From positions 35,467 to 99,466 of the forward strand of contig NZ_MSSW01000052.1 of NCBI RefSeq assembly GCF_002150685.1: 64,000 nucleotides of DNA. The letters are read 5' to 3'. Made by a program: the position numbers and the translations under genes. Below the pieces are notes generated by a model. The model was not told where the DNA came from and made no database searches. It saw only the letters and a list, made by a program, of their open reading frames with translations. The stretch is from Algoriphagus antarcticus. Its GTDB lineage: Bacteria > Bacteroidota > Bacteroidia > Cytophagales > Cyclobacteriaceae. Positions 43,701-51,278 of this stretch are shown here, in pieces. Each line of letters opens with the position of its first letter. Within the stretch, counting starts at the first letter, position 1.

Positions 43701-43731
43701 AGTTCTTTTCGTCAGGGAATGAAAAGTGAAC

Positions 43732-43745
43732 GTTTCACGTGAAAC
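43732..43745. promoter_or_regulatory. parS: parS site 2 (ParB-binding palindrome)
   Basis: This is a second perfect GTTTCACGTGAAAC, 45 bp from the first (centre to centre), 12 bases before the mnmG ATG. Two such copies in 60 bases are not expected by chance. parS clusters mark the origin-proximal chromosome region and load ParB for segregation. Confidence 0.9.
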
Positions 43746-43756
43746 AGTATAATAAA

Positions 43757-45631
43757 ATGAATACAATGTTTCCAATATATGATGTCATAGTAGTAGGGGC
43801 AGGGCATGCAGGATGCGAAGCAGCACATGCGGCGGCAAAGATGGGCTCTAAAGTACTGCTGTGTACAATGAACATGAATACAATTGCTCAAATGTCATGT
43901 AATCCAGCAATGGGAGGAGTGGCCAAAGGGCAAATAGTTAGAGAAATAGATGCTTTAGGAGGAATGTCAGGTATTATATCTGACAAATCTATGATCCAGT
44001 TTAGGATGCTAAACAGATCAAAAGGGCCAGCAATGTGGTCACCCCGATCTCAGAACGACCGCATGAAATTTGCAGAAGAATGGAGGTTAACCTTAGAACA
44101 GACACCAAATGTGGATTTTTGGCAGGAAATGATCACCGGCCTATTGGTGAAAAATGGAGAATTAAGAGGTGTAAAAAGTAGCATAGGCCTAGAAATACTA
44201 GCCAAAAGTGTCGTTTTGACCAATGGAACATTCCTGAATGGGTTAATACACATTGGTGAAAAGCAATTCGGTGGTGGTAGAACAGGAGAGGCCGCTGCAA
44301 AAGGAATTACTGAACAATTAGTGTCGCTTGGCTTCGAATCAGGTCGAATGAAAACAGGCACTCCGCCAAGAGTAGATGGTAGAAGTTTGGACTACTCAAA
44401 AATGGAAGTTCAACATGGAGATGAAAATCCTGAAAAATTCAGCTATTCTGATATAACAAGCTCATTAAAAGAACAAAGAAATTGCTGGATTACTTACACA
44501 AATAAAGATGTTCATTCTACCCTAGAAGAAGGATTTGATAGATCCCCGATGTTCAATGGGAGAATTAAAGGTCTTGGTCCACGTTATTGCCCATCAATAG
44601 AAGATAAGATTAATCGATTTGCGGAGAGGGATAGACATCAAATCTTCGTAGAGCCAGAAGGATGGAATACTGTAGAAATGTATATTAATGGCTTCTCAAC
44701 ATCACTTCCTGAAGATGTACAATTTAAAGCTCTAAGAAAAATTGCCGGATTTGAGAATGCAAAGATGTTTCGGCCTGGCTATGCGATAGAATACGACTTT
44801 TTCCCCCCAACTCAATTGAAACTCACTCTAGAGACACAATTGATAGAAAATCTTTATTTCGCAGGACAAATAAACGGAACTACTGGATATGAGGAAGCTG
44901 CATCACAAGGATTGGTGGCGGGCATCAATGCAAGTCTCAAAGTTCAGCAGAAAGACCCTTTCCTGCTGAAAAGATCAGATGCATATATAGGCGTATTAAT
45001 AGACGATCTCATAAATAAAGGCACGGATGAACCTTATAGAATGTTTACGTCAAGAGCCGAGTTTAGACTTCTGCTCCGTCAGGATAATGCTGACCTAAGA
45101 TTGACACAAAAAGGTTATGACATAGGTTTAGCATCTGATAACCGCTTGGATAAAATGAATACAAAAAAAGAGCAAACCGCTAAACTTATCAATGATCTCA
45201 AACAAAAGAAATTTTCCCCAGAAAGTATAAATGACGGATTGGAAGAATCTGGTACAGCTAAAATAAGTGAAAAAATATCTGCTGAAAAGCTATTGAAACG
45301 TCCGCAAATTGGTCTTCAGAATTTGAGAACTTTCAATTCTGAAATCGGTGAATACTTATCCAAATATTCGAATGATGTTTTAGAACAAGCAGAAATACAA
45401 ATAAAATATGATAGCTATATAGAGAAAGAACAACAGATGGTCGAAAAGTTAAGTAGTATGGAAAACTTTAAGATTCCAATGAAATTTGACTACATAGCCA
45501 TTCCTGCACTTTCCTCTGAAGGAAAACAAAAACTGACGAAGATAAGACCTGAGACAATGGGTCAGGCTTCAAGAATAAGTGGAGTGACTCCAGCAGACTT
45601 GTCTATAATCACCGTTTACCTAGGAAGATAA
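43757..45631 (+). CDS. mnmG: tRNA uridine-5-carboxymethylaminomethyl synthesis enzyme MnmG
   Basis: This protein of about 624 residues binds FAD through GAGHAGCEAAHAA (14-26) and NAD-binding regions further on. The second family block FGGGRTGEAAAKG and the C-terminal helical domain for MnmE contact are present. With MnmE it modifies wobble U34. The frame can be opened at a GTG in the second parS site (43739), but ATG 43757 is preferred. The gene is classically origin-linked, in agreement with the parS and oriC signals. Confidence 0.97.
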   Translation: MNTMFPIYDVIVVGAGHAGCEAAHAAAKMGSKVLLCTMNMNTIAQMSCNPAMGGVAKGQIVREIDALGGMSGIISDKSMIQFRMLNRSKGPAMWSPRSQNDRMKFAEEWRLTLEQTPNVDFWQEMITGLLVKNGELRGVKSSIGLEILAKSVVLTNGTFLNGLIHIGEKQFGGGRTGEAAAKGITEQLVSLGFESGRMKTGTPPRVDGRSLDYSKMEVQHGDENPEKFSYSDITSSLKEQRNCWITYTNKDVHSTLEEGFDRSPMFNGRIKGLGPRYCPSIEDKINRFAERDRHQIFVEPEGWNTVEMYINGFSTSLPEDVQFKALRKIAGFENAKMFRPGYAIEYDFFPPTQLKLTLETQLIENLYFAGQINGTTGYEEAASQGLVAGINASLKVQQKDPFLLKRSDAYIGVLIDDLINKGTDEPYRMFTSRAEFRLLLRQDNADLRLTQKGYDIGLASDNRLDKMNTKKEQTAKLINDLKQKKFSPESINDGLEESGTAKISEKISAEKLLKRPQIGLQNLRTFNSEIGEYLSKYSNDVLEQAEIQIKYDSYIEKEQQMVEKLSSMENFKIPMKFDYIAIPALSSEGKQKLTKIRPETMGQASRISGVTPADLSIITVYLGR

Positions 45632-45632
45632 A

Positions 45633-46532
45633 ATGGTAGAAAGACTTACAAAATGTCCACTTTGTAAGAGTGGACATTTTCTTAATTATCAAGAAATAAA
45701 AGATTATGCAGTAAGCCAGGAGTCATTTATTATTTGCAACTGCACTAATTGTGGACTGAAGTTTACTAATCCCAGACCAACAGAAGAAGATATTTCCCCA
45801 TACTATGATTTCCCAGAATATTTCTCCCATGAGGACAAAACGAAAAACCTAACTCAATTTATCTATCACAGAGTTCGAAAATATGCAATTTCACGAAAGA
45901 TAAAATACTTAACTAGTCTAAAGCCTCTCAAAGGAAAATATCTTGATTACGGCTGTGGTACTGCTGAGTTACTAACCAAAGCAAGTGAAAATGGGTGGAA
46001 GGTGACAGGGATAGAACCTAATGAAAAAGCTAGAAATCTAGCTAATTCAAAATTAGAAGGAAAAGTCTATGAGTCAATTAATAAATTACCTAAAGGAAGT
46101 TCATTTGATATTATAACACTTTATCATGTTGTGGAGCATATCCATTCGCTTAGAAAAACGCTAAAAACACTCATAAAACACTTAAAATCAGATGGTTATA
46201 TATTAATTGCTATTCCAAACCCTGATAGTCATGATGCTTTAAAGTATGGCAAGCATTGGGCAGGATGGGATATACCAAGGCATCTCTACCACTTCAATCA
46301 TCTAGCAATTGAGCACTTCGGAGAGATCTTTGATTTACAACTTATCAAAAAGTTACCAATGAGTTTTGACAGCTATTATGTCTCCTTATTATCTGAAAGC
46401 TACAAGGACCAAAAGCAATCATTGGTCAAAAAATATTCTAAGGCAATTATCTCAGGAACAAAGTCTAATAAGGAAGCAGCAAAAACTGCAGGAAATTATT
46501 CTAGTAACTTATTCGTTTTCAAAAAGAAGTGA
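45633..46532 (+). CDS. SAM-dependent methyltransferase with N-terminal zinc ribbon
   Basis: This 299-residue protein has an N-terminal four-cysteine knuckle (CPLC at 8-11, CTNC further on, then GLKFTNPRP) and a class I Rossmann methyltransferase domain. Motif I is YLDYGCGTAELL (about 106-117), and IITLYHVVEHIHSLRKTL is motif IV/post-IV. Such proteins methylate small molecules, lipids or sugars, and the substrate is unknown. It starts 2 bases after mnmG and overlaps the next gene by 4 bases. Confidence 0.85.
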   Translation: MVERLTKCPLCKSGHFLNYQEIKDYAVSQESFIICNCTNCGLKFTNPRPTEEDISPYYDFPEYFSHEDKTKNLTQFIYHRVRKYAISRKIKYLTSLKPLKGKYLDYGCGTAELLTKASENGWKVTGIEPNEKARNLANSKLEGKVYESINKLPKGSSFDIITLYHVVEHIHSLRKTLKTLIKHLKSDGYILIAIPNPDSHDALKYGKHWAGWDIPRHLYHFNHLAIEHFGEIFDLQLIKKLPMSFDSYYVSLLSESYKDQKQSLVKKYSKAIISGTKSNKEAAKTAGNYSSNLFVFKKK

Positions 46533-48202
46533 AACACAAAAACCCAATAATACTTTTAGTTATAAGCTTACTGGCGTTTTCATGTGCCAAACAAAGTGCA
46601 CCAATGGGTGGACCTAGAGATGAAGAGCCTCCAAAGGTATTAAATATGACTCCCAACGATCAAAGTCTGAATACTAAACCAGAGGAAATCACCTTAATTT
46701 TTGACGAGTATATCAAACTGGATAATGCCAACAAGAACATACTGATCACTCCAAGAATAAACAAGGATGAGGTAATCATCACAGCTATTAAAAACACCCT
46801 GATAATTGAGCTTAATCAGGATCTTGAAGACAGCACCACCTACGTTTTCAACTTTCAAAAGTCAATTCAAGATCTCTCCGAAGGAAATCCAGCAGAAAAT
46901 CTAAAATTAGTTTTTTCAACAGGTGTAAGCATCGACAGTCTTACCTTCTCAGGCTCGGTCAATTCCTATTTCCCTGGTAAAAATGACAAACTAGAAGATG
47001 CCATAGTAGGTTTATATCCAATCGATGATACCACGAATGTGTTCATGGCGCCCCCATATTATTTGACACAAGTCGATACATTGGGAAAATTCAACATTTC
47101 CAATATCAAAGCAGGAAAATACTTCGCTTACGCCTGGCAAGATGATAACAATAGCCTAAAGGCTGAATATAAATCAGAAGCATTCGATTTCATAAAAGAC
47201 ACCATTAGCATCAACCAAAACATAGACGGCATCCAATTCAATCTATCAAAAGGTGATCAAAACCCAATCAGATTACTGAGATCTTCACCTTCAGGATCAA
47301 ATTATACGATTGTACTAAATAAAACGCCCCTTGAAATCTCTTTAAAAAACGAAAAACTGGGCAACGAGATATTCTATACGCTAGGAGATAAAAGAATAAA
47401 TCTATATTCAGAAGAACCTATTAGAGATAGCTTGGCATTCAATGTAAATTTGAGAGATTCAGTAGGGTATCGAGTTGATTCACTTATTTGGGCAAAATTT
47501 GAAGAGTCAGACAGAAAAGCTGAAAAACTAACCGTCACTCCGAATTCTGGCAAGAGCTTTTATCAAAATCTTTCTATAGAGTTGACCTTTAACAAACCTC
47601 TAAAGAATATTAATTACGACTCATTATATCTGTATTACGATACAGCTTCCATAATTCCAATTAACCCAGATATGCTAAACTTCAAGGACTCTTTAAGAAG
47701 GGATATACTCCAAATTAGCCTCAGCATACCAGATTCCATACCCTATGAAGCGTTCACATTAAAGGCAGCTGATTCTACTTTCATGGATATAGGAGGCCAA
47801 TACAATGAGGTAGCGCTCTCTGCTAATTATAAAAAGTTGAAAAGAGAAACGCTCGCAGATGCGATCACAGGATCCATAGAAGGAGCAGAAGGTCCATTCA
47901 TTGTCCAACTTCTGGATAGTAAAGACGAATTAAAAAGAGAATACTATTTCGACACAGGAAATAAATTTGCATTCAACTTAATAGAAGCAGGAAACTATCA
48001 AATCAGAATAATAGAGGACGCAAACGGAAACCGTCGCTGGGATCCTGCCAATTATGCAGAAAGGCGATATGCAGAAAGAACCTTTTACTACATCGATCCA
48101 GAGACAGGTAATAAAAATATATCTATAAGAGGTGGCTGGACTTTAGAAGATCTTGTGGTCACACCCACACCAAAAACAGGCATAAAACCAACCCAAAATT
48201 AG
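46529..48202 (+). CDS. Ig-like-domain lipoprotein (SbsA Ig-like N-terminal domain)
   Basis: This 557-residue protein has lipobox LAFSC (Cys19) and the phrase APMGGPRDEEPPKV, typical of a widespread Bacteroidota lipoprotein family. One Ig-like fold (about 35-130, LIFDEYIKLDNANKNILI) is followed by beta-rich regions, a second Ig-like segment (about 345-440) and a C-terminal carboxypeptidase-regulatory-like part. The GTG start overlaps the methyltransferase stop. The function is unknown, probably envelope-associated. It is the last gene before the origin-like region. Confidence 0.85.
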   Translation: MKHKNPIILLVISLLAFSCAKQSAPMGGPRDEEPPKVLNMTPNDQSLNTKPEEITLIFDEYIKLDNANKNILITPRINKDEVIITAIKNTLIIELNQDLEDSTTYVFNFQKSIQDLSEGNPAENLKLVFSTGVSIDSLTFSGSVNSYFPGKNDKLEDAIVGLYPIDDTTNVFMAPPYYLTQVDTLGKFNISNIKAGKYFAYAWQDDNNSLKAEYKSEAFDFIKDTISINQNIDGIQFNLSKGDQNPIRLLRSSPSGSNYTIVLNKTPLEISLKNEKLGNEIFYTLGDKRINLYSEEPIRDSLAFNVNLRDSVGYRVDSLIWAKFEESDRKAEKLTVTPNSGKSFYQNLSIELTFNKPLKNINYDSLYLYYDTASIIPINPDMLNFKDSLRRDILQISLSIPDSIPYEAFTLKAADSTFMDIGGQYNEVALSANYKKLKRETLADAITGSIEGAEGPFIVQLLDSKDELKREYYFDTGNKFAFNLIEAGNYQIRIIEDANGNRRWDPANYAERRYAERTFYYIDPETGNKNISIRGGWTLEDLVVTPTPKTGIKPTQN

Positions 48203-48225
48203 AAGTGCATAAGTACCATTGTAAC

Positions 48226-48608
48226 TGTGGATAGTAGTGTACTACTTAGTGATAACTGCGCACTTATACACGTACCCATAGCTGGCTTTTTCGCCAAGTT
48301 ACTATTTTGGGGAAAAGCCAACAGTTATCCACCAATTGACATCATTCTATGCACAGCCTTTTTACCAACAATGAATACCTAGCTCATAATCCACAAAAAA
48401 TAACCTAATATTTTACCCTCATCATTTACAAGAACTTACGTGTGGACAACAAGAGGATAACCCGTGGGAAACTCAAAGGTTACTAAAGCATAAACGTTGA
48501 GAAGAATAATTAGCTGTCTTTTCCACAAATCCACAGTCCTAATAACCTTAGTAAATAAATTTTTTAAAAATCTATTTTACAATTATTATAATAAGAGAGC
48601 GTGGATAA
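48226..48608. other. oriC: Predicted chromosomal replication origin (oriC)
   Basis: Within a 463-base gene-free stretch there are six nonamers one base away from the DnaA box TTATCCACA on either strand. They are TGTGGATAG (48226-48234), TTATCCACC (48325-48333), TAATCCACA (48387-48395), TGTGGACAA (48441-48449), TTTTCCACA (48519-48527) and CGTGGATAA (48600-48608). Weaker copies are at 48264 and 48527. An AT-only-like block (about 48541-48596) would suit the unwinding element. Two parS sites and mnmG lie 3-5 kb to the left. dnaA is not adjacent, as often in this phylum. Confidence 0.75.
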
Positions 48609-48665
48609 CTCTTTGTAATGGACTCACATTTTGTTAATATTATACCACACCCAAAATGATGAACT

Positions 48666-50414
48666 ATGGAGCCTACCAGACTTTTTGATTTGATTCCCTA
48701 TCAGATCGCAACTTATGATAAAGAAATAGCGCTCTCCAAAAAGGAAAATGGACAGTGGAAATCTTTTTCCTCTAGAGATGTCAAAAAGATCATAGACGAT
48801 TTGAGTTTAGCTTTCCTTAAAACTGGAGTCAAACCAGGCGAAAAAATTGCAATCATTTCAACCAACTGTCCTGAGTGGAATTTTATTGATTTAGCCTTGC
48901 AGCAGGTTGGCGCTATTTCAGTTCCTATGTATCCCACTATCACGTCTGCTGACTATGAGTACATTTTTGAGCATGCAGAAGTGAAAATGATTTTTGTGGG
49001 TGATGAAGATATCTATGAAAAAGCTAAAGCTGCTGCGGGGGATCGATTGATCTACAGTTTTGAAAAATTGGAAGGTGCTATCTTCTGGGAGGACTTATTA
49101 TCCATAGGCGTTAATGAAGATATTGTGAGTTTGGAAAATGCTAAGGAGAAAATAAATCCTGATGATTTGTTTACCATAATATATACTTCTGGTACTACTG
49201 GTAGGCCAAAAGGGGTGATGCTTTCCCATACGAATGTTCTTTCAAATGTAATAGCAATTGCGACCATTATGACACCTCCACAAGGTTCATCCAGAGTGCT
49301 GAGTTTTCTTCCTCTTTGTCACATTTACGAGCGCACTGGTTCATTCTGTTTTATGTATTTGGGATTCTCTATTTATTATGCAGAAAGCATAGAGACTTTG
49401 GGAGAAAATATGAAGGAGATCAAACCTCATGCTTTTAATACCGTGCCACGTCTTTTGGAGAAAATTTATGATAAAATAGTTGCCAAAGGATATGAGCTTA
49501 CCGGAATTAAGAAAGGACTTTTCTTTTGGGCGTTAAACCTAGGCTTAGAATATGATCCTGGAAAGGAAATGGGAGCTTGGTATAATTTTCAGTTGAAAAT
49601 GGCGAACAAACTTATCTTCAGTAAATGGAGAGAAGCGCTGGGTGGAGAAGTGATGCAGATTAATTCAGGGGCTTCAGCCTTGCAACCTAGATTGGCTAGA
49701 GTTTTTTGGGCTGCAGGGATTAAAGTCTGTGAGGGATATGGTCTTACGGAGACTTCCCCGGTAGTCTCAGCCTCTGTATGTACTCGTGAAGAGATGAGAA
49801 TAGGGTGGGTAGGAAAAATAGTGCAAGAAGTGAAAGTCAAAATCGCAGAAGACGGAGAAATCCTCGTCAAAGGGCCAAGTATCATGCAAGGATACTACCG
49901 ACAGCCTGAAATGACTGCAGAGGTACTTAAGAATGGCTGGTTTCACACCGGAGACATTGGAGAGCTAGACGGAGAATTCTTAAAGATTACAGATCGAAAG
50001 AAGGAAATGTTTAAAACTTCAGGGGGAAAATACATTGCACCACAGCTGATGGAGAATAAATTCAAAGAATCAACTTTGATTGATCAGCTGATTATATTAG
50101 GGGAAAATAGAAATTATCCTTCTGCGCTAATCGTTCCAAGTTTTGAAGGCTTAAAAGATTATTGTAAGCACAAGGGGATTCCCTATACAACAGATAAGGA
50201 GATGATCCAAAAGCCAGAGACAATTGAAAAGTATGATAGAGAGCTAGAGCAGCTGAACAAGTACTTTGGAAAATGGGAGCAAATCAAGCGTTTCAAACTT
50301 TTGCCAGAACCCTGGGGAATTGAATCTGGAGAATTGACTCCGACAATGAAATTGAAACGCAAGGTAATCCATCAGAAATTTGAGAAAGAAATAGAGAAAC
50401 TCTATAAGGATTGA
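48666..50414 (+). CDS. Long-chain acyl-CoA synthetase
   Basis: This 582-residue adenylate-forming enzyme of the FadD15/AMP-binding type has P-loop YTSGTTGRPKG (173-183), GYGLTETSPV in the middle and the hinge TGDIGELDGEFLKITDRKKE. The final lysine region is ELTPTMKLKRKV. It activates fatty acids to acyl-CoA at the inner membrane face. The beta-oxidation genes to its right support use in fatty-acid degradation. It starts 58 bases after the last DnaA box. Confidence 0.94.
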   Translation: MEPTRLFDLIPYQIATYDKEIALSKKENGQWKSFSSRDVKKIIDDLSLAFLKTGVKPGEKIAIISTNCPEWNFIDLALQQVGAISVPMYPTITSADYEYIFEHAEVKMIFVGDEDIYEKAKAAAGDRLIYSFEKLEGAIFWEDLLSIGVNEDIVSLENAKEKINPDDLFTIIYTSGTTGRPKGVMLSHTNVLSNVIAIATIMTPPQGSSRVLSFLPLCHIYERTGSFCFMYLGFSIYYAESIETLGENMKEIKPHAFNTVPRLLEKIYDKIVAKGYELTGIKKGLFFWALNLGLEYDPGKEMGAWYNFQLKMANKLIFSKWREALGGEVMQINSGASALQPRLARVFWAAGIKVCEGYGLTETSPVVSASVCTREEMRIGWVGKIVQEVKVKIAEDGEILVKGPSIMQGYYRQPEMTAEVLKNGWFHTGDIGELDGEFLKITDRKKEMFKTSGGKYIAPQLMENKFKESTLIDQLIILGENRNYPSALIVPSFEGLKDYCKHKGIPYTTDKEMIQKPETIEKYDRELEQLNKYFGKWEQIKRFKLLPEPWGIESGELTPTMKLKRKVIHQKFEKEIEKLYKD

Positions 50415-50674
50415 TGTAAGGTTATTATCAAAAATTCATAGTTTTTAATGAGTGTTCACTTTGTTGCACGTTCCGGAAAGGGGATTTTAGGAAGCAAATC
50501 AGTATTAAATTTGGTGACGTGCAGGATTGCGGATACTCATTTAATTTTTTAACATCAGTAGATATTTCTTAGAATTATACATTTTATTTCGTTTTGTTCT
50601 GATTTATAAACGAAAAATCGTTTACACTTAGATTTTATGCTTCAAATTATGTCTTTTGCCAGATAGTATTTGTG

Positions 50675-50714
50675 ATGCATGCATAACTTTTTTCAAATAT
50701 AGTATGCATGCATA
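50675..50714. promoter_or_regulatory. Paired palindromic operators upstream of the MarR gene
   Basis: ATGCATGCAT occurs at 50675-50684 and again at 50704-50713 (there extended to TATGCATGCATA, 50703-50714), with centres 29 bp apart. They lie 50-90 bases before the MarR ATG. MarR proteins bind palindromes of this size and often autoregulate. Elsewhere in the gene-free stretch 50415-50763 I see only AAACGA/TCGTTT (50609-50624), a short inverted repeat. Confidence 0.55.
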
Positions 50715-50763
50715 CATTATTTTTCTTAACTTGGGAATTATAAAATTGAATCATTCTGTAGAG

Positions 50764-51234
50764 ATGAAGAGAGAAGAAACAGTTGATTATCACATAAAAA
50801 GTGTTTGGCATGCCATCTCAAGAATGTACAATCAGCAAGCATCAGAAGAAGGATTTACAACTGCTATCGGTTTTGTGTTGATCAATATCAATTCGAAAGA
50901 AGGCACGCCTGCGACTAAGATTGCTCCACAGATTGGCTTGGAGACTAGAAGTCTAACTCGCATGCTGAAGACAATGGAGGAAAAAGGACTGATTTTCAAA
51001 AAGCCAGATTTGGTAGATAAGCGATCGGTGCGGATTTACCTTACCGAAGAAGGTAAGAGAAAAAAAGCAATTTCAGTAAATACGATCAGGGAATTTAATG
51101 AACAAGTACGTGAAGTAGTCAGTGAAGAAGATTTAAATGGCTTTTTTAGCGTATTTGAGAAGATACAGTTTGTCATAGATCAAGTACAAACTGATAAGGG
51201 AGTAGATATAAATAAACCAATATTTGAATTATAA
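50764..51234 (+). CDS. MarR-family transcriptional regulator
   Basis: This 156-residue winged-helix regulator shows the HTH block TPATKIAPQIGLETRSLTRM and the wing VDKRSVRIYLTEEGKRK. The ATG at 50764 (MKREETVDYHIKS) is the sensible start. The frame runs further upstream to 50656 but that part covers the operators. It stands 44 bases before a beta-oxidation operon in the same direction, so acyl-CoA-responsive control of that operon is a fair inference. Confidence 0.92.
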   Translation: MKREETVDYHIKSVWHAISRMYNQQASEEGFTTAIGFVLININSKEGTPATKIAPQIGLETRSLTRMLKTMEEKGLIFKKPDLVDKRSVRIYLTEEGKRKKAISVNTIREFNEQVREVVSEEDLNGFFSVFEKIQFVIDQVQTDKGVDINKPIFEL

Positions 51235-51278
51235 ACTAATAACCACCATCCGGTTAATAACACCAAAAGCCCAAAAAT

